Source of the DNA: an uncultured Clostridia bacterium
GTDB lineage: Bacteria > Bacillota > Clostridia > Oscillospirales > Acutalibacteraceae
Assembly: GCA_946186535.1 (NCBI GenBank)
Contig: CAMHNT010000019.1
Location: 1 to 14,708 of the forward strand
Reading direction: 5' to 3'
DNA length: 14,708 nt
This document shows positions 8,177 to 14,703 of the stretch, in pieces (position 1 is the stretch's first letter; every line of letters starts with the position of its first letter). The notes below the pieces were generated by a model that was not told the DNA's origin, did no database searches, and saw only the letters and a list, made by a program, of their open reading frames with translations. The position numbers and the translations under genes were made by a program.

Positions 8177-8188
8177 CTACACACTTAA

Positions 8189-8217
8189 ATTATATAACAC
8201 TCAGAGGAAAATTCCAA
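8189..8217 (-). promoter_or_regulatory. sigma-A promoter of the pilin-like operon
   Basis: On the minus strand TTGGAA (8212-8217) and a perfect TATAAT (8189-8194) are separated by exactly 17 bases. Transcription would start near 8182, giving an untranslated leader of about 90 nt before the ATG at 8092. Confidence 0.75.
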
Positions 8218-8514
8218 TAGTTTTTTTAATTTGAATTTCTAAAATTTTTCTATGCTCTTTTGTGCAAATATCACAAACGTCCCCAAGAAAAACACACGTT
8301 TTATCACAGATATTTAATTTTTTTGTTAATTCAGACGGATTTATGCGAATTTTAGGTGAATTTCAATTCTTTGTTTTCAAATATAATTTAAACCGCATTC
8401 CGATATAAAGTTAAACTTTCGTAAATATTTTGAACGTAATGTAACCATTTTCGAATATATCTCTTCCCTTTTCATTATATATGTATTAAAAGAACCGTTT
8501 AAAATCGGGGAGGT
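8218..8514. other. AT-rich divergent intergenic region
   Basis: With the leader and promoter above, this makes up the 422-bp space between the divergent pilin-like operon and symporter gene. It contains a TTTGTG-n7-CACAAA inverted repeat (8259-8277), a TATCACA direct repeat (8269-8275 and 8302-8308) and a 13-bp odd palindrome with arms AAAGTT/AACTTT (8407-8419). A TATAAT at 8382-8387 could serve the symporter, but no convincing -35 pairs with it at normal spacing. No ORF of note was seen. Confidence 0.5.
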
Positions 8515-9894
8515 ATGATTTTGGAAGATTTTTTAAAATTTCTCGGCGGTCTGCTGTGGGGGATTCCGATGATAATTCTGCTTTCGGGAACACACCTGAT
8601 CATGACAGCCAAAACAGGTATAATACAGCGTCATACATTCAGGGCAATAAAGCTTTCCGTCACAAAAGACATTTCCGCCGAGGGAGACATCAGTCCGTTT
8701 CAGGCTCTCACAACTGCCCTCGCATCAACAATAGGAACCGGAAATATCATCGGACTCGGAACCGCTGTCGCTCTCGGCGGCGCGGGTGCGGTATTCTGGT
8801 GCTGGGTGACGGGAATTTTCGGAATCGCCACAAAATATGCGGAATCTCTTCTGGCTGTGAAATACCGGATTAAAACCGAGGACGGGAGACTCTGCGGCGG
8901 TGCTATGTATATTCTTGAAAGTCGACTGCATTTAAGAGGACTTGCGAAAATGTTTGCGGTCTGTACAATGCTTTCATCAATAGGGATCGGCTGCGGCGTT
9001 CAGATAAATGCGATTTCGGAAACACTCACCACCGCAATACCGAATGGAAAAAACTATTTTGTTGCTGTGCCGGGCAGAAATTTTCCGGCAATACCGTTAT
9101 TAGTAGGTATAATCAGTGCAATAATAGTCTGTGCAGTAATATTCGGCGGCGTAAAGTCAATATCAAAAGTGTGTGAAATGCTCGTGCCTGTTATGGCAGG
9201 ATTGTATATATTTGGTAATATAATTATATTGATTTACAATTTTGATGTTCTTCCTGAAACATTTAAGGTTATAGTAAGCTCTGCATTCACAAAGACCTCG
9301 GCAGCCGGGGGACTTACAGGCTACAGCGTCGGAGCGGCGGTCAGATACGGAATATCGAGAGGTCTTTTCTCAAACGAATCCGGAATAGGATCATCTCCCA
9401 TGATCTCCGCTGCGGCAAAATGCAAAAATCCTGTCAGACAGGCACTCATCTCCTCAACGGGAACCTTTTGGGATACCGTTGTTCTGTGCATGGTGACAGG
9501 ATTGGTAATCGTCAGCAGTATTATAAAAAACGACAATATAGATATATCTCAGCTTTCCGGAAGCGAACTGACCTATACGGTATTCCGTCAGATACCTTAC
9601 ATAGGAAAGCCTATACTCGTTTTCGGGCTTGTGACATTTGCATTTTCGACCATTCTCGGCTGGTCGTTCTACGGTGAAAGATGCGCCGAATATCTCTTCG
9701 GCTTAAAATCAATCACAATTTACAGAGTGTTCTACGTTGCTATGCTTGTGATTGCGCCCATGATATCAATCGACATGATGTGGACTATGGCGGATATCTT
9801 CAATGCGCTAATGGCAATTCCGAATCTCACGGCTCTTCTGCTGCTTCGAAACGAAGTCAGATACGAAACCCGAAACGGCATAACAAAAATATAG
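8515..9894 (+). CDS. AGCS-family sodium:alanine/glycine symporter
   Basis: A 459-residue polytopic membrane protein matching the alanine or glycine:cation symporter (AGCS) family, which imports small neutral amino acids with Na+. Many hydrophobic segments run throughout. The family signature is plain at about residues 70-118: TIGTGNIIGLGTAVALGGAG, then FWCWVTGIFGIATKYAESLLAVKYR. Further family features are a glycine-rich AVRYGISRGLFSNESGIGSSP stretch and the C-terminal WTMADIFNALMAIPNLTALLLL. Length is normal for the family. The start is uncertain: the strong GGGGAGG at 8507-8513 is only 1 base from the ATG at 8515 but 7 bases from an in-frame TTG at 8521, which would remove two residues. The ATG is kept as the coordinate. 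It is a single gene, divergent from the pilin-like operon. Substrate cannot be set by eye; alanine or glycine is typical. Confidence 0.93.
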   Translation: MILEDFLKFLGGLLWGIPMIILLSGTHLIMTAKTGIIQRHTFRAIKLSVTKDISAEGDISPFQALTTALASTIGTGNIIGLGTAVALGGAGAVFWCWVTGIFGIATKYAESLLAVKYRIKTEDGRLCGGAMYILESRLHLRGLAKMFAVCTMLSSIGIGCGVQINAISETLTTAIPNGKNYFVAVPGRNFPAIPLLVGIISAIIVCAVIFGGVKSISKVCEMLVPVMAGLYIFGNIIILIYNFDVLPETFKVIVSSAFTKTSAAGGLTGYSVGAAVRYGISRGLFSNESGIGSSPMISAAAKCKNPVRQALISSTGTFWDTVVLCMVTGLVIVSSIIKNDNIDISQLSGSELTYTVFRQIPYIGKPILVFGLVTFAFSTILGWSFYGERCAEYLFGLKSITIYRVFYVAMLVIAPMISIDMMWTMADIFNALMAIPNLTALLLLRNEVRYETRNGITKI

Positions 9895-9918
9895 GATACC
9901 GCTGTCGAATATCTTTTC

Positions 9919-9946
9919 GTATTATAGAACTTAAATAATACCTTTT
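9919..9946 (+). terminator. weak possible terminator after the symporter
   Basis: A 7-bp AT-rich stem (GTATTAT at 9919-9925 with ATAATAC at 9935-9941, 9-nt loop) followed by CTTTT on the plus strand, 25 bases after the symporter stop. The stem is weak and overlaps the 3' end of the convergent gene, so efficiency is doubtful. Confidence 0.3.
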
Positions 9947-10332
9947 ATGATAAGATTGAGCCGTTCGGTATCATGCTTATTGAAATAAAACTGAAATCCG
10001 CTCAGTCTCCTTGCTCCGTCTGCGAAAAATATCACCTTGTTAAGCATAACGAGAAAAAATACGTTTTTTATAAACAGAACGCTTCTGTCTTCGAGCACGA
10101 AGCTTACAACATCATCATAGAGATCGGCAGTCCATACACCGTATGGATTTTCCGCAAACAACCTCTTATTGGTAAGTGTGAATTTCAAATTGGAACCTGT
10201 TCCAAGAAGCTCGCCTATTTCTGTCCCGAACATTTTCATCTTCGCAGTAAAAACTACTCTTTCCCCCATGCCAAGATCTACATTATATATATTGGGCTGT
10301 GCCGGCAGGGAATCAAGATAACGTACATTCAT
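9931..10332 (-). CDS. unrecognised protein with GRAM/PH-like pattern
   Basis: A 133-residue soluble protein without signal peptide. Residues about 22-80 read as a strand-rich domain: GMGERVVFTAKMKMFG, then NLKFTLTNKRLFAENPYGVW and DLYDDVVSFVLED. The L-T-N-K-R-L turn followed by a basic and aromatic strand is typical of bacterial PH/GRAM-like domains, which often bind lipids or other proteins. A hydrophobic stretch (LFIKNVFFLVMLNKVIFFA, about 86-104) fits buried beta strands of the same fold better than a membrane helix. It is the last gene of the obg-mrnC cluster, 5 bases after the preceding gene's stop. The ATG at 10332 has only a weak GAGTGA site, formed by the end of that gene, which suggests translational coupling. 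Function unknown. Confidence 0.7.
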   Translation of the reverse strand: MNVRYLDSLPAQPNIYNVDLGMGERVVFTAKMKMFGTEIGELLGTGSNLKFTLTNKRLFAENPYGVWTADLYDDVVSFVLEDRSVLFIKNVFFLVMLNKVIFFADGARRLSGFQFYFNKHDTERLNLIIKGII

Positions 10333-10337
10333 TTATA

Positions 10338-10826
10338 TCACTCATTTTTATTAGATTTTTTATTGTTCAAAACATACTTAAGGAAAATGTTTCCGATTCT
10401 CCGGAACTCCTGTTCCTCGTCCTCCGGTGCTGTATCATAGTTAGTATGAATATGATGTTTATTCCACGAACACATAAGGTAAGAACCGTTTTCACCAAGT
10501 TCCGATGTATAATATCTTACAATCTCAGATTCAACCTCACAGCAGAAATACACACGCTGACAGAGAAGCGGCATTGTCGGCTCGGGCATATCAACCACGA
10601 GAAAATACAGCATTTTATTGTCGGACATACATCTTTTTGCGGAAATTTTGAAATCATTTTCCGTGTATACAATATCCGTCACCGGTCCGTAAATCAGATA
10701 TAAATCACTGAAAAATTTGCCGCCCTTGTCAAGAATGGCATTGAACATATCACTCTTGTTTTTATAGAACATATTCGGCAGTATCTCATGCTCCAATGTG
10801 TATCTGAATTGTTCCATATCTGTCAT
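10338..10826 (-). CDS. unrecognised protein encoded after mrnC
   Basis: I do not recognise this 162-residue protein. It is cytoplasmic by appearance: no signal peptide or membrane helix, an alternating strand-helix character, several cysteines and aromatic residues in the middle (PLLCQRVYFCCEVESEIVRYY), and a basic, Asn/Lys-rich tail. Its ATG overlaps the stop of mrnC by one base (TAATG), and its Shine-Dalgarno AAGGAGAG lies inside the last mrnC codons, so the two are co-translated. The next gene follows after 5 bases. Position suggests expression with obg and mrnC but gives no function. Confidence 0.7.
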   Translation of the reverse strand: MTDMEQFRYTLEHEILPNMFYKNKSDMFNAILDKGGKFFSDLYLIYGPVTDIVYTENDFKISAKRCMSDNKMLYFLVVDMPEPTMPLLCQRVYFCCEVESEIVRYYTSELGENGSYLMCSWNKHHIHTNYDTAPEDEEQEFRRIGNIFLKYVLNNKKSNKNE

Positions 10827-11248
10827 TATACGTTCTCTCCTTTGTTTTCGCCGTCGAGATCAACCTTCTCGATTATCTCAAACAGCTCTCTCAGTCTGTC
10901 AACGCTTCCCTTAAGATAAAGATAACCGAAAAGAGCCTCAAGTCCCGTGGCGGCATGATAGTCACTCCGCTTTGAATTCTTCGGAACAGTCATCGCATGA
11001 GCATTTTTCCCACGCTTGAAAACGCTCGTTTCCTCCTCCGTCAGAATCGGCAGAAGCTCCTTTGCAATTTTCGCCTGAGCCTTACAGCAGACAGTCTTTA
11101 TCTTCTCACTGTTCAGAGCGCCGACAGGTCGGTTCGCCTCGCACACAAGCCTTTCCCTCACAAACAAATCGTAAACTCCGTCACCGATAAAGGCAAGCGT
11201 CAACGGACTCAGCTCATTCAAATTTACATTTCTGTCAAGTAAACGCAT
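10826..11248 (-). CDS. mrnC: mini-ribonuclease III, 23S rRNA maturation
   Basis: Mini-III is an RNase III-fold enzyme without the double-stranded RNA-binding domain; in Bacillus it trims the ends of 23S rRNA precursors. The 140-residue length is typical. The RNase III signature LAFIGDGVYDLFVRERLV holds the expected catalytic Asp23. RGKNA, followed by TVPKNSKRSDYHAATGLEALFGYLYL, carries the second acidic site (Glu104) and the conserved Lys/Arg patch. It begins 12 bases after the obg stop; the purine-rich AGGGTGAGAGA directly before the ATG is its ribosome site. It overlaps the next gene by one base. In many Firmicutes mrnC follows cysS, so placement after obg is a local arrangement. It fits a ribosome-assembly theme, since Obg acts on the 50S subunit. 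Confidence 0.93.
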   Translation of the reverse strand: MRLLDRNVNLNELSPLTLAFIGDGVYDLFVRERLVCEANRPVGALNSEKIKTVCCKAQAKIAKELLPILTEEETSVFKRGKNAHAMTVPKNSKRSDYHAATGLEALFGYLYLKGSVDRLRELFEIIEKVDLDGENKGENV

Positions 11249-11260
11249 TCTCTCACCCTA

Positions 11261-12532
11261 TCAGTCAACAAAATCAAATTCAAAATCATAAATCGAAACG
11301 GTGTCGCCCTCCTGAACTCCTGCTTCATAAAGCGCATCGATAACACCTGCATTAAGAAGCACCCTCTGGAAATACTGGAGAGATTCGTAATCGTCAAAGT
11401 TCACGGAGTTCATAATTCTTATGAGCCACTCGCCCTCAACGAAGTAAACACCGTCATGGTTAGTAATCTTAACCTCGTTTTTCTTAGACTTGTCAACCTC
11501 AACGGCAGGAAGCGGCTCAGCCTCAAAACGTGAAATCGGCGGAAGCTTCGAAAGCTCCTCACGGATACAGTTCAGAAGCGGATCAACGTCATAGCGAATA
11601 GCCGCCATTATCGGGAAAAACTTGTGACCCTGCTCCTCAACGAAGTTTTTGAAATCCTCGATCTGCTCATCGGTCGCAAGGTCGCATTTGTTTCCCGCAA
11701 CGATCATCGGACGGTGAGCAAGGTCTGAATTAAACTTTTCAAGCTCGCTGTTTATTGTTTTGAAATCCTCCTTCGGATCTCTTCCCTCACTGCCCGCAAT
11801 GTCAACAATATGAACAAGCATACGACAGCGTTCAACGTGTCTTAGGAACTGATGTCCCAATCCGACGCCTTCCCACGCACCCTCGATAAGTCCGGGGATA
11901 TCCGCCATAACGAACGATTCTCCCTCGCCGAGACGAACCACTCCCAGAACAGGCGTAATAGTAGTAAAATGATAATTCGCAATAATCGGCTTTGCCTCGC
12001 TCACCACGGACACAAGCGTACTTTTTCCGACATTCGGATAACCTACAAGTCCGACGTCCGCCAGAAGCTTAAGCTCGAGCTGAACGTCAAACTGCTCGCC
12101 CGGCATGCCGGGTTTTGCAAATCTCGGAGTCTGACGGGTCGGTGTTGCAAAATGGATATTGCCCCAGCCGCCCTTTCCGCCTTTTGCAACGACAACAGGC
12201 TCATCGGAAGAAATATCGGCTAAAATTCTGCCTGTTTCGGCGTCCTTGATAACCGTTCCTCTCGGAACACGGATAACAAGATCATCCGCCTTTTTTCCGT
12301 TACATCTTCCGCCCCGTCCGTTTTCACCCTTCGGAGCGGCATATTTTCTTTTATATCTGAAATCCGCAAGCGTACTTAAATTGTCGTCGGCTTTGAAAAC
12401 TATGTTTCCGCCTCGTCCGCCGTCACCGCCGTCGGGACCTCCGGAAGCGACATATTTTTCACGGTGAAAAGCAACGCTTCCGTCACCGCCGTCACCTGCT
12501 TTGATTTTTATTTTGGCTACATCTACGAACAT
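11261..12532 (-). CDS. obg: Obg GTPase, 50S ribosome assembly
   Basis: Obg is an essential GTPase that binds late 50S ribosomal precursors and also links to stress signalling. The 423-residue protein has all three family parts. The glycine-rich Obg fold (about 1-157) has AGDGGDGSVAFHREKYV and GGPDGGDGGRGG. The G domain has G1 GYPNVGKST near 163-172, TTITP, DIPGLIEGAWEGVGLGHQFL and NKCD. The C-terminal OCT domain is about 350-423, ending GDTVSIYDFEFDFVD. ATG at 12532 is chosen because AAAGGAAG lies 8 bases upstream and Obg proteins begin MFVD; a GTG at 12541 would sit directly on that ribosome site. It is the first gene of a four-gene cluster with mrnC. It normally follows rpmA, but here two genes and a repeat-rich gap intervene. 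Confidence 0.97.
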   Translation of the reverse strand: MFVDVAKIKIKAGDGGDGSVAFHREKYVASGGPDGGDGGRGGNIVFKADDNLSTLADFRYKRKYAAPKGENGRGGRCNGKKADDLVIRVPRGTVIKDAETGRILADISSDEPVVVAKGGKGGWGNIHFATPTRQTPRFAKPGMPGEQFDVQLELKLLADVGLVGYPNVGKSTLVSVVSEAKPIIANYHFTTITPVLGVVRLGEGESFVMADIPGLIEGAWEGVGLGHQFLRHVERCRMLVHIVDIAGSEGRDPKEDFKTINSELEKFNSDLAHRPMIVAGNKCDLATDEQIEDFKNFVEEQGHKFFPIMAAIRYDVDPLLNCIREELSKLPPISRFEAEPLPAVEVDKSKKNEVKITNHDGVYFVEGEWLIRIMNSVNFDDYESLQYFQRVLLNAGVIDALYEAGVQEGDTVSIYDFEFDFVD

Positions 12533-12876
12533 TAGGAGCACTTCCTTTCTTTTTCAATAACTTTCGGTGAAGCTCGGTAAAAGTTTCGCTCAAGCCTTTT
12601 CAAAGGTACCCCAAGGGTACTTCCTACGGGCGCCTGCGGTTTCCAAAGGCAGAGCTTTTGGTCGCTGACAGAAAGAGGTTAATCAGAGGAATAAACCAAC
12701 CTCAGCGAAATAAAAAAACTATAATAAGGAAAAACATAAATTTAATAAATAATCAAAATAACTATCTCATACAGCAATCACGGCAACAGCGAAGCGTATT
12801 GCCGTGCTCTGAGGAACTATCTTTCTTTAAATACAACAAGCCTATTGTAACACTCATCTGAAGCTTTCGTCAAGCC
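12533..12876. other. 344-bp repeat-rich gap before obg
   Basis: The obg-proximal half holds several hairpins: GTACCC-CAA-GGGTAC at 12606-12620, a GGCGCC core near 12630-12635, and an 8-bp stem with one G-U pair at 12643-12661 with an AGA loop. A further stem pairs GAGGTT (about 12675-12680) with AACCTC (about 12698-12703). The middle (about 12710-12770) is very AT-rich and may hold the obg promoter, though I could not fix convincing boxes. An 8-bp stem CACGGCAA/TTGCCGTG lies at 12779-12806. No convincing gene was seen; a plus-strand frame opening with TTG at 12658 looks random. Confidence 0.55.
12779..12806. repeat. 8-bp inverted repeat downstream of the zinc-ribbon gene
   Basis: Arms CACGGCAA (12779-12786) and TTGCCGTG (12799-12806) with a 12-nt loop containing GCGAAGC. 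It lies about 70 bases past the stop of the zinc-ribbon gene and could be a terminator or part of a repeat element, but no T-run follows on either strand. Confidence 0.4.
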
Positions 12877-13242
12877 TTATCTAAATCTGTAACCGCATTT
12901 GATGCAGTATCCGTTTGCGGAAATTTCCTTGCAAACGGGACACTCATTCGGACTGTCCGCCTTGTCTTTAAAGCCTTCATTTGAGCTTTTATGTTTATAA
13001 CCGTAGCTTTCCGCCGAACGGACATAAGTATTGTTATCCGGCATAGTCCTGTTGACGCCGCTCACAATATTTCTATCCTCAGCTTTATCGTTATTATTCT
13101 TAAGCCCGCGTATCCCCGATACCGCCATAACAATTCCCACAACTGCAAGAAAATAGAGTCCCAGGTTTAAGCCTAAAATCCCTATCATAATTCCGACACC
13201 TAACCTAAGCGCATTGCCAGATTGCTTGTTTTCGCTTTTCAT
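12877..13242 (-). CDS. small membrane protein with C-terminal zinc ribbon
   Basis: A 121-residue protein of unrecognised function. About residues 8-46 are hydrophobic and glycine-rich (ALRLGVGIMIGILGL, then LYFLAVVGIVMAVSGIRGL) and would make two membrane helices with a tight turn. A polar linker rich in Asn, Asp, Lys and Ser follows. The last 25 residues hold two Cys pairs, CPVCKEIS and CIKCGYRF, the treble-clef or zinc-ribbon pattern common at the ends of small Firmicutes membrane proteins. The frame stays open up to 13338, but the ATG at 13242 is chosen because GGGGAGG lies 9 bases upstream and the longer version would overlap the preceding gene by 58 bases. The stop codon lies at the edge of a sequence resembling one near obg, so a repeat may have replaced the original gene end. 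It forms a pair with the preceding gene. Confidence 0.75.
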   Translation of the reverse strand: MKSENKQSGNALRLGVGIMIGILGLNLGLYFLAVVGIVMAVSGIRGLKNNNDKAEDRNIVSGVNRTMPDNNTYVRSAESYGYKHKSSNEGFKDKADSPNECPVCKEISANGYCIKCGYRFR

Positions 13243-13280
13243 TTTATAATACCTCCCCGCTATTCTAAAACATATACCAT

Positions 13281-13673
13281 TTAATACATCATCGTATAAA
13301 CCTTGTTGCCTTTCAGATCGAAAGCATATCCTCTCCAATCCGTATACACGATTTTATCCCTGCCGTCAAGATACGAAGCATTAGGCTCTCCCTCAGCCCA
13401 ATCGATTAATTCCGCCACAAATTTCGGGGTAATATATTCGGCAGACTCCAAAGGCAAAAACATTCTTTCCCAAACGTGCGTTTCATGCCCCTGAAAAACC
13501 CGTCCCATACTTACAACATAATTTGACGACAAAGGATAAACAAGCACAAGCTTTTTATCCTCAGAGCAAATATGCAAAAGCATTAATGCACTGTCATAGT
13601 CTTCTGAAACATACCAGACATAATTTCTGCCGCCGCAGACTATTTTTCTTCTGCCTTTTTTCCTGACTCCCAT
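13281..13673 (-). CDS. unrecognised small protein, very basic N-terminus
   Basis: A 130-residue protein I cannot assign. It opens with a strongly basic MGVRKKGRRK, then IVCGGRNYVWYV and a run of alternating strands, with conserved-looking aromatics (GHETHVWERMFLP; ITPKFVAELIDWA). No signal peptide or membrane helix is seen, so it is probably cytoplasmic and beta-rich. It follows the rpmA terminator by under 30 bases and precedes the zinc-ribbon gene by 38 bases, so the two may form a small separate unit between rpmA and obg. The ATG at 13673 has a purine-rich stretch (GGGGGGACGGAGA) directly upstream. Any promoter must overlap the terminator region, or the gene depends on read-through from rpmA. 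Confidence 0.65.
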   Translation of the reverse strand: MGVRKKGRRKIVCGGRNYVWYVSEDYDSALMLLHICSEDKKLVLVYPLSSNYVVSMGRVFQGHETHVWERMFLPLESAEYITPKFVAELIDWAEGEPNASYLDGRDKIVYTDWRGYAFDLKGNKVYTMMY

Positions 13674-13700
13674 TCTCCGTCCCCCCTATACCGATATAAC

Positions 13701-13728
13701 AAAAAGGAGCGATAAACCTATCGCTCCT
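13701..13728 (-). terminator. rho-independent terminator of rplU-prp-rpmA
   Basis: On the minus strand AGGAGCGATA pairs with TATCGCTCCT (arms 13719-13728 and 13705-13714) over a GGTT loop, followed by TTTT. It lies about 40 bases after the rpmA stop and separates the ribosomal operon from the unrecognised genes downstream. Confidence 0.9.
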
Positions 13729-13769
13729 AATCATCTTTTTATAAGCTTTTAAATCTCAAAAATCAAAGA

Positions 13770-14051
13770 TTACTGCTCAGGATAAACAGAAACCTTCTTA
13801 CGGTCACGGCCGAGACGCTCGAAACGTACAATGCCGTCAGCCTTAGCGAACAATGTATCGTCGGAGCCACGACCTACATTCTCACCCGGATGAATGTGTG
13901 TTCCACGCTGCTTAACGAGAATGTTGCCTGCGAGAACGAACTGACCGTCAGCACGCTTTACGCCAAGACGCTTTGACTCGGAATCACGACCGTTCTTTGT
14001 GGAACCCATACCTTTTTTATGAGCAAAAAGCTGAATGTTAACCTTTACCAT
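13770..14051 (-). CDS. rpmA: 50S ribosomal protein L27 with cleavable extension
   Basis: L27 is a large-subunit protein whose N-terminus reaches the peptidyl transferase centre. The 93-residue protein has the family core AHKKGMGSTKNGRDSESKRLGVK, the GTHIHPGENVGRGSDDTLFA motif and the usual basic C-terminal half. Like other Firmicutes L27s it starts with a short extension, MVKVNIQLF, which in Staphylococcus is removed by the cysteine protease Prp after the Phe, exposing AHKKG; the adjacent prp gene fits this. ATG at 14051 has GGAGGTG 8 bases upstream. It follows prp by 5 bases and is the last gene before a strong terminator. Confidence 0.97.
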   Translation of the reverse strand: MVKVNIQLFAHKKGMGSTKNGRDSESKRLGVKRADGQFVLAGNILVKQRGTHIHPGENVGRGSDDTLFAKADGIVRFERLGRDRKKVSVYPEQ

Positions 14052-14056
14052 GATAT

Positions 14057-14377
14057 TTACACCTCCGTATATTTTACGATAATAAAATTACTGTACTGCT
14101 CCTCAAGAGAGAGCAAATGCAGCTTTAATCCCTGCAGAATATCTCTGCAAGCCGCTGCGTGCTTCGATAAAATTCTGAACACCGCGTCGCCATCTTCAAC
14201 CTCGACCTCTGCGTCAATATGCATTATATCGGTTACCGTATTGATAACCATATATACAGCCGAGCTTATTGCGGCGCATACAATATCCTCACCCTCTTCG
14301 GCATAACCCGAGTGGCCGTGGACATGAAAACCGAGAAGCTCTCCGTTTTTTGCGGTGTAGAAATCCACCTCAGTCAT
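14057..14377 (-). CDS. prp: ribosomal-processing cysteine protease Prp
   Basis: Prp (YsxB family) is the protease that trims the N-terminal extension of ribosomal protein L27. The 106-residue protein has the conserved FHVHGHSGYAEEGEDIVCAA block containing the expected catalytic pair, His22 and Cys34, at the same numbers as in the S. aureus enzyme. The remaining helices (AISSAVYMVINTV, then the C-terminal LQGLKLHLLSLEEQYSNFI) match the family. Its start overlaps the rplU stop by one base (TAATG), and rpmA begins 5 bases after its stop, so protease and substrate are made together. The family's gene order rplU-prp-rpmA is intact. Confidence 0.95.
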   Translation of the reverse strand: MTEVDFYTAKNGELLGFHVHGHSGYAEEGEDIVCAAISSAVYMVINTVTDIMHIDAEVEVEDGDAVFRILSKHAAACRDILQGLKLHLLSLEEQYSNFIIVKYTEV

Positions 14378-14688
14378 TATGCGATAGATACTGTAACAAT
14401 CTCAACCTTAGTATATGGCTGTCTGTGACCCATCTTTCTCTTCTCACCCTTCTTCGGCTTGTAAGTAGAAACTGTGATCTTCTTGCCCTTACCGTTCTTG
14501 AGAACCTTACCTGTTACGGAAGCCTTAGTAACATAAGGATCACCTGTGATGAACTCGCCCTGTGTACCTACTGCTACTACATCAAAGTTTACTGTTTCCT
14601 CTGCTTCAGCGTTAAGCTTCTCAACGAAGATTACGTTACCCTCTTCAACCTTGTACTGCTTACCGCCTGTTTCAATAATTGCGTACAT
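14377..14688 (-). CDS. rplU: 50S ribosomal protein L21
   Basis: L21 binds 23S rRNA early in large-subunit assembly. The 103-residue protein is of normal length, beginning MYAIIETGGKQYKVEEG and continuing with VGTQGEFITGDPYV, KITVSTYKPKKGEKRKMGHR and the final QPYTKVEIVTV. It is the first gene of the rplU-prp-rpmA operon. The ATG at 14688 lies 20 bases from the window edge, so the promoter and any L21 leader RNA are outside. The visible upstream bases form a small hairpin over the AGGTG ribosome site. Confidence 0.97.
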   Translation of the reverse strand: MYAIIETGGKQYKVEEGNVIFVEKLNAEAEETVNFDVVAVGTQGEFITGDPYVTKASVTGKVLKNGKGKKITVSTYKPKKGEKRKMGHRQPYTKVEIVTVSIA

Positions 14689-14689
14689 T

Positions 14690-14703
14690 TGCAGACACCT
14701 GCA
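14690..14703 (-). promoter_or_regulatory. hairpin over the rplU ribosome site, possible end of an L21 leader
   Basis: TGCAG and CTGCA (arms 14699-14703 and 14690-14694) pair around a GTGT loop, holding part of the Shine-Dalgarno AGGTG. Firmicutes often have an autoregulatory L21 leader just upstream of rplU; this could be its 3' end, but the rest lies beyond the window. Confidence 0.35.

Noticed and set aside
8093..8182. c-di-GMP riboswitch in the pilin leader
   Set aside because: The conserved GEMM bases and the class II pseudoknot pattern are not visible; only a generic hairpin can be supported.
9973..10703. Plus-strand open frames opposite the GRAM-like gene and its upstream neighbour
   Set aside because: They oppose two tightly coupled minus-strand genes with good starts and have Cys- and His-rich, random-looking sequence.
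12533..12541. GTG start for obg three codons upstream
   Set aside because: The ribosome site directly abuts that GTG, while the ATG at 12532 has correct spacing and gives the family's MFVD start.
12658..12861. Plus-strand 67-codon frame in the gap before obg
   Set aside because: It opens with TTG without a good ribosome site, is rich in Asn, Gln and Arg, and spans several hairpins; it looks like non-coding AT-rich sequence.
13243..13338. Longer N-terminus of the zinc-ribbon protein
   Set aside because: It would overlap the preceding gene, and a strong GGGGAGG site points to the ATG at 13242.
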